Shown here one piece after another: positions 45,001 to 53,223 of a DNA stretch of 64,000 bases. The notes beneath the pieces were generated by a model, which had not been told where the DNA came from, did not search any database, and was given only the letters and a program-made list of their open reading frames with translations. The stretch comes from an uncultured Prevotellaceae bacterium (GTDB lineage Bacteria; Bacteroidota; Bacteroidia; Bacteroidales; UBA932). Position 1 is the first letter of the stretch; the number at the start of each line of letters is the position of its first letter. The stretch spans positions 62,001 through 126,000 of the forward strand of contig CAMVFZ010000003.1 in NCBI GenBank assembly GCA_947166905.1. The letters are read 5' to 3'. The position numbers were made by a program, and so were the translations under genes.

Positions 45001-46761
45001 TACATCGGCCTGAGGGTGGCAGACGTGGCCGCGGAGCCGCATGGCCGTATAAGCTTCTGGAGTGAATACGAGCCCCAGCTGGATTATTACTTTATCGCCG
45101 GCGACAACTACGACGGTGTAATAAAGGGTTACCGTCAGCTCACTGGTAAGGCCCAGGTAATGCCTAAATGGGTGCTGGGCTTCTGGCAGAGTCGCGAGCG
45201 TTATTCTACCCAGGAAGACCTGGTAAGTACTCTTGCAGAGTTCCGCCGCAGGCACATCCCAGTAGACAATATCGTCCAGGACTGGCAGTACTGGAAAGAC
45301 GACCAGTGGGGAAGCCACGAGTTTGACGAGACCCGTTATCCGGATCCTGAAGCTATGTTAGATACGGTACACGCCATGCATGGCCGCTTTATGATATCGG
45401 TATGGCCTAAATTCTATACAAATACAGATCATTATAAAGAGCTTAAGGCTGCAGGATACGCTTATACTCATGCAGAAGATGCCGGTCTGGAAGACTGGCT
45501 CGGCCACAAGCAGAGTTTCTACGACGCTTATGCCCAGGGAGGCCGTGAGATGTTCTGGCACCAGATGGACGAGAGCCTGTATAGCAAGTACGGTCGCAAG
45601 ATAGACGCCTGGTGGATGGACGCCAGCGAACCCAACCTGCGTGACTGCCTGCCTCTGGATTACATGAAATGGCTTACTACGCCAAATGCCCTTGGCTCTT
45701 CTACGGAATACCTTAACGCCTATGCTCTTGTAAACGCAAAGGCTATTTACGAGGGCCAGCGCAGCGTAGACCCGGACAAACGAGTCTTCCTGCTCACCCG
45801 TAACGGCTTTGCAGGCCTGCAGCGCTACAGCACTGCAACCTGGAGCGGTGACATAGGCACAACCTGGCTGGATTTGCGTACACAGATGGCCGCCGGCCTT
45901 GATTATAGCATGAGCGGAATTCCTTTCTGGGGCATGGATATAGGCGGATTCTCTGTTCTGAGCAAGTACTACGACAAGGCCAATGAGGCCGAGTGGCAGG
46001 AACTTCAGACCCGCTGGCATCAGGCAGGAACCTTTGTTCCTCTGTTCCGTACCCATGGCCAGTGGCCGCGCAGGGAGCTTTGGAATATCGCTCCGGAAGG
46101 CTCGCCCGCATACGAAAGCATTCTTTACTACATGCGTCTTCGTTACCGTCTGATGCCTTACCTCTATTCGCTTGCCGGCGCAGTGTATTTTAACGATGCT
46201 ACCATTTTGCGTGGTCTGCCGATGGATTATCCCGATGACCCGCAGGTTCGCGACCTTTCCGACCAGTGGATGCTGGGACCGGCGCTGATGACCTGTCCTG
46301 TCTATGAATACCAGGCCCGAAGCCGTAGCGTTTACTTCCCCAAGGGCGGATGGTATGACTTCTACACTAATGAATACATCAAGGGCGGACGCCGTATGAC
46401 TGTGGCGGCTCCCTACGAAAGAATACCCCTGTACGTGCGTGCAGGCAGCATTATCCCCACCGGACCCGATATGGAATGGAGCGACCAGCTCCCCGGTGAC
46501 GAACTGACACTCCTGGTTTATCCCGGCGCCGATGCCGACTTTACCCTCTATCAGGACGACGGCCTTACCTATGCCTACGAGCATGGGGAGTGTTCCGCCA
46601 TCAGGCTCAGCTGGAACGATGCCGGTCGCATCCTTACCATCGGCAGCCGTGAAGGCTCATATCCGGGTATGCCGGAGCAAATCAGGATCAAGGTGATTTA
46701 TGCCGATGGCGGCAAGCTCGTAGAAACTGTTTATAACGGAAATTTACTTACCATAAGATGA
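42085..46761 (+). CDS. Secreted fusion of GH2 (beta-galactosidase-like) and GH31 (alpha-xylosidase-like) enzymes
   Basis: One 1558-residue frame joins two glycosidases behind a type I signal peptide (to about 20). Residues 21-700 are GH2: sugar-binding domain, TIM barrel with RTSHNPASP, acid/base Glu328 (GNEEWG) and nucleophile Glu401 (GTEETTG), then C-terminal sandwich domains. The usual Ig-like domain between them is almost absent (only about 22 residues at 200-222). Residues about 715-1558 are GH31: N-terminal sandwich, a PA14-like insert (about 858-980), barrel with nucleophile Asp1179 (WWMDASEPN) and acid/base Asp1256 (WSGDIG). The PA14 insert is typical of alpha-xylosidases. Together they could strip galactose, then xylose, from xyloglucan side chains. 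The exact specificities are inferred. Confidence 0.88.
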   Translation: MKRLAIILLSALLALPLSAQTSSFDDGWRFAFGNAADPGKDFGCGTEYFNYFTKAASVHNEGPYSPKFDDSAWRPVSLPHDWVVDLPFSPDASKSHGYKTVGWKYPQTSVGWYRKHFKVPADAAGKKVRVRFDGIFRDSQVWVNGFWLGGNRSGYTGASYEISPYLNYGGDNIIAVRADATFEEGWFYEGAGIYRHTWLTIGEEPLADCKDLPVIELSPEQGILVNGKRIQLRGVNLHQDHAGVGSAIPDELYEYRLRQLQKLGVNAIRTSHNPASPVLLDLCDKLGIYVLEETRLMGINDAQLEPLRSMIERDKHHPCIIMWGIGNEEWGIEWDAKGQEIARRMTEFCHSIDPTRPVVVATSGGPEVIKGTDIAGYNYILQNPIEQHRADYPQRIAVGTEETTGCGTRGVYFYGQPGRMPAKNRFPQGPDSLYNCIERGMRFYEERPWLGGFFYWTGFDYRGEPDPLVYPATGSQFGILDYCGFPKDEAYYLKSWWTDEPVLHILPHWNLEGHEGETVPVWVYSNCDEVALFVNGKNLGRKKMPRYGHLEWTATYKPGNVRAIGYKNGRKILEEVVYTAGEPAGLKTEYDGMVMNVTVVDAKGNFVPTACIPVTVKVDDSVRILGAGNGDSAFSGVERPSDASAKSFTINTFNGRAQFLLQDYNGVVNVDCNGGLSLRLQVISPEIIRVSEAPDGDFADRQSLVVLPQKGCAKFNVTESAATASISTDKLVATVDKVSGTVSFSRPDGTPLAMDGRATFKANTVEGKAAWSTTVSFASPEDEAFYGLGQHQAGEFNHKDRNEELFQYNTKVSVPFVVSNKGYGLLFDAYSLSRWGNPEPYMQLGKAFKLYDKNGLEGALTGTYNPAGGEPVVQREDSLYYENEFTVKNLPKIALSGSSVVYEGFIQAPETAEYHFIQYYAGFQRTVIGGKEVMSRRWRPAWNPNSYKYTVHLEKDVKTPVRIEWEPDGDVSYIGLRVADVAAEPHGRISFWSEYEPQLDYYFIAGDNYDGVIKGYRQLTGKAQVMPKWVLGFWQSRERYSTQEDLVSTLAEFRRRHIPVDNIVQDWQYWKDDQWGSHEFDETRYPDPEAMLDTVHAMHGRFMISVWPKFYTNTDHYKELKAAGYAYTHAEDAGLEDWLGHKQSFYDAYAQGGREMFWHQMDESLYSKYGRKIDAWWMDASEPNLRDCLPLDYMKWLTTPNALGSSTEYLNAYALVNAKAIYEGQRSVDPDKRVFLLTRNGFAGLQRYSTATWSGDIGTTWLDLRTQMAAGLDYSMSGIPFWGMDIGGFSVLSKYYDKANEAEWQELQTRWHQAGTFVPLFRTHGQWPRRELWNIAPEGSPAYESILYYMRLRYRLMPYLYSLAGAVYFNDATILRGLPMDYPDDPQVRDLSDQWMLGPALMTCPVYEYQARSRSVYFPKGGWYDFYTNEYIKGGRRMTVAAPYERIPLYVRAGSIIPTGPDMEWSDQLPGDELTLLVYPGADADFTLYQDDGLTYAYEHGECSAIRLSWNDAGRILTIGSREGSYPGMPEQIRIKVIYADGGKLVETVYNGNLLTIR

Positions 46762-48203
46762 AAAAGTTTTTTGTAACCGCAGTAATGATGATGGCAGCGT
46801 CCCTGGCTTTTGCCGGAGATCTGAAAGTGGCTCACGTGTTCTCCGACCATGCCGTGATGCAGCGTGAGACCAGCGTCCCCGTCTGGGGCTGGGGAACTCC
46901 CGGAGCTAAGGTAAGTGTTACCACATCCTGGGATGGGAAGACCGTAAGCACTTCTGTATCAAGTGATGGCGCCTGGCGCGTAAAGGTAACCACCGCTCAG
47001 GCCGGCGGCTCCCATACAATTACTGTCAAGAGTGGAAAAGAGACTGTAGAAGTTAAGGACATCGCCTTTGGCGAGGTCTGGGTCTGCAGCGGCCAGTCCA
47101 ATATGGAAATGCCGATGCAAGGCTATGGCTTCCAGGAGATTGAGGGTTTTCGCAATCATCTTATGGAGTCCCACGAGTTCGCTTCCCGCGTTCGCGTATT
47201 CAACATCAAGGCCGATACCACCCATGTCGCCCAGCTTGATGTAGAGACCGTATGGGAGTATACAGAGCCCAATGCCTTCTGCAACACATCGGCTGTGGGC
47301 TATATGTTTGCAAAGAGGCTTGCCCAGAACCTGGACGTACCTGTCGGCATCATCAGCAATGCCTGGGGCGGCAGCAGAATCGAGCCCTGGATGAGCCAGG
47401 AGGCTGTTGAGGGCGCAGGCCTTACCGACGATGAACTCACCTTCGTAAAGAGCCTCAAGGAGCATGCAAACCGCTGGCCGAACAGCATCGCAACGTGCTG
47501 GAACGGTCGTATGCTTCCAGTCGCCGGCTATCCTGTAAAGGGCTTTATCTGGTATCAGGGCTGCTCCAACATCGGCCAGGCTTGCTACGACAAGTTGCAG
47601 ACAGCAATGGTTAAACTTTGGCGTGAAACCTGGGGCTGTGGGGACGTTCCGTTCATCTTTGCCCTGCTGGCTCCGTACGAGCACGGGGACGTTGACGGAC
47701 GCTGGCGTCCGCAGTTCGTCCGTACCCAGATGAATGCGCTGAAGACTACCCCTAACTCTTATGCCGTTTGCACTGAAACCATCGGCAAAAAAGAAACTGT
47801 ACATCCCCCTTATAAGCAGGAGGTGGCTGATATGATGGCGATGCGTGCCTTCAGCTGCGCCTATGGCCAGCAGAGCGGCATCACCCTGGATTATCCGGAG
47901 CCCAAGAGCATAGAGTATCTGGAGGATGGCCGCGTCCGTATAAAATTCACCAATGTGTGGAGCAACCTTATGAGCATCTGCGCAAGGGATATACGTGGTT
48001 TTGAACTGGCTGGCGAAGACAGGGTTTTCCATCTGGCCGATGCCTACGTGGACTGGGATGGAGAGACCGTTTACGTCAAGTGCGATTCCGTTGCCAAGCC
48101 TGTTGCGGTGCGCTATAGCTTCCGCAACTGGATGGATCCCAATCTGCAGACATCCTACGGCATTCCGGTGCCGCCATTCCGTACGGATGATTGGAACTTG
48201 TAA
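46758..48203 (+). CDS. Sialate O-acetylesterase-like carbohydrate esterase, secreted
   Basis: The 481-residue protein (type I signal peptide, MASLAFAG region) is an SGNH-type esterase of the SASA family. The nucleophile Ser114 lies in SGQSNMEMP; later blocks are ISNAWGGSRIEPW, WYQGCSN and ETVHPPYKQEVADMMA with the likely catalytic His. In a hemicellulose locus the natural role is removal of acetyl groups from mannan or xyloglucan (CE20-like), not sialic acid. Its start overlaps the stop of the GH2-GH31 gene by 4 nt (ATGA), so translation is coupled. Confidence 0.85.
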   Translation: MKKFFVTAVMMMAASLAFAGDLKVAHVFSDHAVMQRETSVPVWGWGTPGAKVSVTTSWDGKTVSTSVSSDGAWRVKVTTAQAGGSHTITVKSGKETVEVKDIAFGEVWVCSGQSNMEMPMQGYGFQEIEGFRNHLMESHEFASRVRVFNIKADTTHVAQLDVETVWEYTEPNAFCNTSAVGYMFAKRLAQNLDVPVGIISNAWGGSRIEPWMSQEAVEGAGLTDDELTFVKSLKEHANRWPNSIATCWNGRMLPVAGYPVKGFIWYQGCSNIGQACYDKLQTAMVKLWRETWGCGDVPFIFALLAPYEHGDVDGRWRPQFVRTQMNALKTTPNSYAVCTETIGKKETVHPPYKQEVADMMAMRAFSCAYGQQSGITLDYPEPKSIEYLEDGRVRIKFTNVWSNLMSICARDIRGFELAGEDRVFHLADAYVDWDGETVYVKCDSVAKPVAVRYSFRNWMDPNLQTSYGIPVPPFRTDDWNL

Positions 48204-48218
48204 ATAATTATCAACGAT

Positions 48219-50534
48219 ATGAAAATAAAGACTTTTTTTAAGATGACTTCTGTGGTTTTGACGGCTGCCGCCCTTTCCGGTTGCAAAAATGACAATGAGT
48301 CAAAGGTAATCCCTTCCGATTCTGCCGTTGAGGCAAAGGTTGAGAGCGTACTTAAGGGTATGAGCCTTAAGGATAAGGCCGGCCAGATGGTTCAGTTAAA
48401 CATCTCCGTCCTTGAGGACGAGACCCGCGAGGCGATCGACCCTGCCAAGCTGGACAAGATAATAGGGGAGTACCGCGTAGGCTCCATCCTTAACGTAATG
48501 CACGACGCAGCCCATAGCCGCGAAGCTACTGCAGCCATGGTTCGCCAGATTCAGCAAAAGAGTATGGAGGCCATCGGCATACCGTGTATCTATGGTTTGG
48601 ATATGATTCATGGTGCCACCTACCTTACCGATGGTTCCTTTTATCCGCAGGAGGTCAATATTGCGGCTACTTTCAATCGTGAATATGCCCGCCAGCTTGG
48701 TGCTGCAATGGCTTATGAGACCCGCGCCGCCCAGGTTCCTTGGGTGTTCTCTCCAGTAATGGACCTTGGTCGCGATCCACGCTGGCCTCGTATCTGGGAG
48801 AGCTTCGGAGAAGATCCCTACCTGCAGGCAGAAATGGCTAAAGAAGAGACTGTAGCCATCCAGGGTGCAGACCCCAACCATATCGACATGGAGCATGCAG
48901 CTGTTTCTATCAAGCATTTCATGGGCTATGGCGTTCCGGCTTCCGGCAAGGACCGTACTCCGGCCATTATTGCCAGAAACGATCTCCGCGAGAAGTTCTT
49001 CGCTCCCTTCCTTGCCTGCTTCAAGGCTGGTGCGCTTACCGCAATGGTTAACTCCGCATCAATCAACGGTGTTCCTACCCATGCCAACAAGGAGCTCCTT
49101 ACCGGCTGGGTCAAGGAAGATCTTGGATGGGACGGTATGCTTGTAACGGACTGGGCCGATATCGACAATCTTTACAATCGTGACCACGTTGCTGCCGACA
49201 AGCGTGAAGCCGTAGCCATGGGTATCAATGCCGGTATTGATATGATTATGGACCCTTACGATCCCGAATGCGTCAATGACCTTATTGCAGTAGTCGAGTC
49301 CGGTGATGTTCCTATGTCACGTATTGACGATGCTGTACGTCGTATTCTTCGTCTGAAGGTTCGTCTTGGCCTATTTGACAACCCTGTATGGGATTATGAT
49401 TACAAGGAGTTCGCCTCTGAGCGTTTTGCCAAGGAGTCTTACGCAGCTGCCGTAGAGTCTGAGGTTCTGCTTAAGAATGAGGGCATACTGCCGCTCAAGG
49501 GAACTGAGCGCATCCTTGTTACCGGTCCCAATGCCAACTCTATGCGTACTTTGAATGGCGGTTGGAGTTATACCTGGCAGGGTTATGCCGATGACTTCGC
49601 TCCTCAGTACAATACTATTCTGGAGGCCATGCAGGCCCGTTTCAAGAATGTTGGCTATGAGCCTGGCGTGGTTTACAAAACCGGTGCTGACTGGCAGGCA
49701 GAGGATGCTTCCGGCATCTCCCGCGCAGTTGCTGCCGCCCGTGCTGCAGATGTGATTATCGCTTGCGTTGGAGAGAATTCTTACTGCGAGACTCCTGGTA
49801 ATATGGACGACCTTAACCTTTCTTCCAACCAGAAGGAACTGGTAAAGGCTCTTGCCGCTACAGGCAAGCCGATAGTGCTTGTTCTGAACGAGGGCCGTCC
49901 CCGCCTTATCGGCGACATCGAGCCCCTTGCAAAGGCTGTAGTAGATGTTCTGCTGCCTTCCAACTACGGAGCGGATGCTCTTGCTGCCCTTTTGGCTGGC
50001 GACGAGAACTTCTCTGGCAAGTTGCCTTTCACTTATTCCAAGCATATCAACGCCCTGCACACCTACGATTATAAGGTTTCAGAGTATCGTGAGACTATGG
50101 AAGGCTCCTACAATTACGATGCTGTCATGGATGTTCAGTGGCCCTTCGGTCATGGTCTCAGCTATACCAGCTTCCAGTATGCTAACCTTCGCGTCTCTGC
50201 AAATGAGTTCACTGCCGATGATGTATTGAAGGTATCGGTAGATGTTACCAATACCGGCAAGGTGGCTGGCAAGGAGGCTGTTCTGTTCTATAGTTCAGAC
50301 CTTGTAGCTTCACTCATTCCCGATGTAAAGCGTCTGCGTGCCTTTGAAAAGGTTGCCATTGAGCCCGGCAAGACCGTTACCGTAGAGGTTGAGGTTCCTG
50401 CTTCCGCTCTTGCATTCGTTGGTAACGATGGCAAGTGGCGTCTTGAGAAGGGTGATTTCCGTATCAGCTGCGGCGGACAGTCTGCCATGGTCAAGTGTAT
50501 CAAAACAAAAGTTTGGGATGAGCCCAATATCTAA
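48219..50534 (+). CDS. GH3 beta-glucosidase, lipoprotein
   Basis: The 771-residue lipoprotein (Cys22, LSGCKND) has the GH3 N-terminal barrel (PVMDLGRDPRWPR, VSIKHFMGYG, nucleophile Asp311 in VTDWADIDN), the C-terminal alpha/beta domain (LKGTERILVTGPNANS) and a fibronectin III-like end (FPFGHG-like WPFGHGLSYTSF). It releases terminal beta-linked glucose from oligosaccharides of xyloglucan or glucomannan in the periplasm. 15 nt after the esterase gene, 3 nt before the epimerase. Confidence 0.93.
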   Translation: MKIKTFFKMTSVVLTAAALSGCKNDNESKVIPSDSAVEAKVESVLKGMSLKDKAGQMVQLNISVLEDETREAIDPAKLDKIIGEYRVGSILNVMHDAAHSREATAAMVRQIQQKSMEAIGIPCIYGLDMIHGATYLTDGSFYPQEVNIAATFNREYARQLGAAMAYETRAAQVPWVFSPVMDLGRDPRWPRIWESFGEDPYLQAEMAKEETVAIQGADPNHIDMEHAAVSIKHFMGYGVPASGKDRTPAIIARNDLREKFFAPFLACFKAGALTAMVNSASINGVPTHANKELLTGWVKEDLGWDGMLVTDWADIDNLYNRDHVAADKREAVAMGINAGIDMIMDPYDPECVNDLIAVVESGDVPMSRIDDAVRRILRLKVRLGLFDNPVWDYDYKEFASERFAKESYAAAVESEVLLKNEGILPLKGTERILVTGPNANSMRTLNGGWSYTWQGYADDFAPQYNTILEAMQARFKNVGYEPGVVYKTGADWQAEDASGISRAVAAARAADVIIACVGENSYCETPGNMDDLNLSSNQKELVKALAATGKPIVLVLNEGRPRLIGDIEPLAKAVVDVLLPSNYGADALAALLAGDENFSGKLPFTYSKHINALHTYDYKVSEYRETMEGSYNYDAVMDVQWPFGHGLSYTSFQYANLRVSANEFTADDVLKVSVDVTNTGKVAGKEAVLFYSSDLVASLIPDVKRLRAFEKVAIEPGKTVTVEVEVPASALAFVGNDGKWRLEKGDFRISCGGQSAMVKCIKTKVWDEPNI

Positions 50535-50537
50535 GAT

Positions 50538-51713
50538 ATGACTTTAGATCAAATGAAATTGGAGGTCAGGGAAAACCTGACCTCCAATATATTACCTTAC
50601 TGGCTTCGATTGCTGGATCCTAGAGGGGGATTCTACGGAGAGGTTAAGGCTGATGGTACCGTGCTTCGCGACGCATCGCGTGGCGTTATTCTGAACGCCC
50701 GCATCATCTGGTCCTTCGCTGCAGCCTATCAGGCAATACCGGAAAAGCGTTACCTCATGGCAGCAGTCCACGCCAAAGACTGGTTCCTAAAGCATTTCTG
50801 CGACCATAAATACGGTGGTGTCTACTGGTCAGTAGCTGCCGACGGCACCCGCGAAGATACCAAGAAGCAGCTTTATGCCCAGGGCTTTGCCATCTATGGC
50901 CTTTCAGAGCTGTATAAGGTTACCAAAGACGATGAAGTCCTGAAAGCGGCGGTTAATATCTACCGTGTGGTAGAAACCTTCTTTGCAGACAAAGAGTTCG
51001 GCGGCTATACAGAAGCCCTCGCAAGGGATTTCTCTCCTCTGGAAGACATGTCCTTGAGCGCCCACGATATCAATGCAGACAAGACAATGAATTCCCATCT
51101 GCATATACTGGAAGCCTATGCCAACCTTTATCAGGTATGGCCCGATGCCGGCCTGAAAAAGGCTGTTGAGAGGCTTCTGGATATCATCGGCACCAAGGTA
51201 ATGAATACCGACGGCCACCTTCAACTCTACTTCCGCAGGGACTGGAGCGTACTTCCCGGAGGCATTTCCTATGGTCACGACATAGAGACTTCCTGGCTGG
51301 CACTGGAATGCGCTTTCGCACTTAAAGACGATGCCGTAGTGGAGCGCGTGCGCCCCTGGGCCCTTGCTATGGCTCAGGCTGGCAACGAGGGCCTGCTCCC
51401 GGACGGTTCAATGCGCTACGAGCGTCTTCTTGACGGTACCTTCGACGATTCCCGCCAGTGGTGGGTTCAAGCCGAAACCGTCGTGGGCAACCTCTGGCTT
51501 TGGAAATACCACGGCATTGCAGGTAATTTGCCCTGCAATGCCGTAAGGGCGTGGGAGTATATTAGAGAGAATCTGGTAGATCCGATAGGCGGCGAATGGT
51601 GGTGGGCTATACTGCCGGACGGCAGCAAGGACCTCTCCCAGCCCAAGGCCGGTTTCTGGAAGTGCCCCTACCACAACACCCGCATGTGCCTCCAAGTACT
51701 ATCGCTACTTTAG
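50538..51713 (+). CDS. Cellobiose/mannobiose 2-epimerase (AGE family)
   Basis: This 391-residue cytoplasmic enzyme converts beta-1,4-mannobiose to mannosyl-glucose (and cellobiose to glucosyl-mannose). The length matches Bacteroides cellobiose 2-epimerases. The (alpha/alpha)6-barrel signature includes RIIWSFAAAYQ, HDINADKTMNSHLHILEAY, SYGHDIETSWL and FWKCPYHNTRMCLQ with the conserved catalytic His residues. It is the last gene of the operon and feeds GH130. Convergent with and overlapping the dicarboxylate transporter by 9 nt. Confidence 0.92.
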   Translation: MTLDQMKLEVRENLTSNILPYWLRLLDPRGGFYGEVKADGTVLRDASRGVILNARIIWSFAAAYQAIPEKRYLMAAVHAKDWFLKHFCDHKYGGVYWSVAADGTREDTKKQLYAQGFAIYGLSELYKVTKDDEVLKAAVNIYRVVETFFADKEFGGYTEALARDFSPLEDMSLSAHDINADKTMNSHLHILEAYANLYQVWPDAGLKKAVERLLDIIGTKVMNTDGHLQLYFRRDWSVLPGGISYGHDIETSWLALECAFALKDDAVVERVRPWALAMAQAGNEGLLPDGSMRYERLLDGTFDDSRQWWVQAETVVGNLWLWKYHGIAGNLPCNAVRAWEYIRENLVDPIGGEWWWAILPDGSKDLSQPKAGFWKCPYHNTRMCLQVLSLL

Positions 51714-53081
51714 GAAGCTGGCAAAATAGCCGGTAAAGAAGACGTTGGTGATCAGATAGCCTAGGATAGTGGACACCGTCACACAGATTAGTCCAGGCAT
51801 CATGAAACTATGATTCAGCAGGTACTTGCCTATAACCGTTGTGCCGCTTCGGTCAAAGTTCACCGTGGCGATATCTGACGGATAGTTAGGAATGAAGAAG
51901 TAACCGTAAACGCTGGGAAGTATACCAAGCAGGACCGGACCGGCAATGCCCAACTCATAGGCCAGTGGCAGCATGGCCACAACCACGGCTCCTTGTGAAT
52001 TAATGAGCACCGACACCATGAAGAACACCAGTGCGATGGTCCAAGGCGCGTTAGTAACCAGGTCTGTCAGCATTGCCTTCATTGAGTCCAGGTAATTGCC
52101 AAAGTAGGTATCGGCCAGCCAGGCAATTCCGTAGATGGCAATCACGGCCACCATACCGGACTTCCATACCGATCCTGACACGCAGTTCTTAAGATCTACC
52201 TTGCACAACATAATGTTCAGGGCCGCTGCCACAAGCATAATAATCTGGATACAGATGTTCATCTTGGGCAGGTTGATGGCTTGGGCCAGAGTCTCTCCGC
52301 TAGAGACGTGAATCATCTGACAAAAAGCAAAGCACACGATTACCAGCAGGGCAAAAAGGAAAACGATAACTGAAAGCTTGGCCGATGAAGAGATTTCCTT
52401 GTCCAACGTGGTGGCTTTATTCACGTACATGTACTTGTAAATCTTAGGATCGGCTTTACGAGCCTGGAATTCGGGGTCGTCGTCCAGATCTTTGCCACGC
52501 TTGTAAGATGCCAAGGAAGCACACATAAGACCTATCACACAGGAAGGAATGGTTACCATCAGAACCTGCGGGATGCTTACCATATAACCATTGGCGTTGG
52601 AGATGGTAACGAAGGCCACTACTGCGGCTGCAATGGGGCTGCAGGTAATACCTACCTGAGAAGCGATGGACGCTACGCCACAGGGACGTTCGGGCCTGAT
52701 GTTCTTTTTAAGCGCTATGTCACAGATTATGGGCATAATGGTATACACCACGTGGCCAGTACCAACCAGAACCGTAAGGAAGAAGGTAACCAGCGGGCCC
52801 AGGAAGGTGATGTGCTCCGGATGTTTTCGCAACACTTTTTCGGCAATCTGTATCATCCAGTCCATACCGCCCGAAGCCTGTAGCGTGCCTGCGCAGGTAA
52901 CGGCTGCAATGATGATATAGATAACGTCGGTAGGAGGCGTGCCCGGCTTTAGACCAAAGCCAAATACAAGAATGGCCAGGCCGATACCGCTGATGGCGCC
53001 AAGGGCCAGGGACCCGTAGCGAGATCCTACATACAGTGCTGCCAGAACAATTAGCAGCTCAATAATCATGGTGATAGTCAT
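51705..53081 (-). CDS. Anaerobic C4-dicarboxylate transporter (DcuA/DcuB family)
   Basis: This 458-residue inner-membrane protein has 10-12 hydrophobic segments and family stretches such as LQASGGMDWMIQIAEKVLRK, LVGTGHVVYTIMPIICDIA, GVASIASQVGITCSPIAAA and IPNYPSDIATVNFDRSGTT. It exchanges fumarate, malate or aspartate for succinate in anaerobic metabolism. An in-frame start at 53069 (MIIELLIVL) is equally plausible. It interrupts the link between the hemicellulose operon and the MFS gene, and its 3' end overlaps the epimerase gene. Confidence 0.92.
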   Translation of the reverse strand: MTITMIIELLIVLAALYVGSRYGSLALGAISGIGLAILVFGFGLKPGTPPTDVIYIIIAAVTCAGTLQASGGMDWMIQIAEKVLRKHPEHITFLGPLVTFFLTVLVGTGHVVYTIMPIICDIALKKNIRPERPCGVASIASQVGITCSPIAAAVVAFVTISNANGYMVSIPQVLMVTIPSCVIGLMCASLASYKRGKDLDDDPEFQARKADPKIYKYMYVNKATTLDKEISSSAKLSVIVFLFALLVIVCFAFCQMIHVSSGETLAQAINLPKMNICIQIIMLVAAALNIMLCKVDLKNCVSGSVWKSGMVAVIAIYGIAWLADTYFGNYLDSMKAMLTDLVTNAPWTIALVFFMVSVLINSQGAVVVAMLPLAYELGIAGPVLLGILPSVYGYFFIPNYPSDIATVNFDRSGTTVIGKYLLNHSFMMPGLICVTVSTILGYLITNVFFTGYFASFLK

Positions 53082-53108
53082 AGTGCTTAATGTTTATCTC
53101 CTGCTAAT

Positions 53109-53125
53109 ATACAAAATTTTTGTAT
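53109..53125. promoter_or_regulatory. Palindrome upstream of the dicarboxylate transporter
   Basis: ATACAAAA-T-TTTTGTAT is a perfect 17-bp palindrome 28 bp upstream of the transporter start. It is a candidate operator. No good -7 box is visible for the transporter. Confidence 0.4.
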
Positions 53126-53171
53126 CAAAGCATCTGAATTACAATACAATAATGATCCTGCCGGTTTTATC

Positions 53172-53207
53172 CTTGATAAAATTCACAAAATAATTTATAT
53201 TTGTGAA
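53172..53207 (+). promoter_or_regulatory. Promoter of the MFS symporter with overlapping inverted repeat
   Basis: TTG (53173-53175), 20 bp, TATATTTG (53196-53203) fits the consensus and ends 20 bp before the ATG. The inverted repeat TTCACAAA (53182-53189) / TTTGTGAA (53200-53207) overlaps the -7 box, as a repressor site would. Confidence 0.6.
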
Positions 53208-53223
53208 CTAAATACTAAGATCA

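Noticed and set aside
45358..46584. 408-codon minus-strand open frame
   Set aside because: It is fully opposite the GH31 catalytic domain and its translation matches no family; long antisense frames are common in this codon usage.
46959..48032. 357-codon minus-strand open frame
   Set aside because: Antisense to the acetylesterase whose motifs are intact; no promoter or family match.
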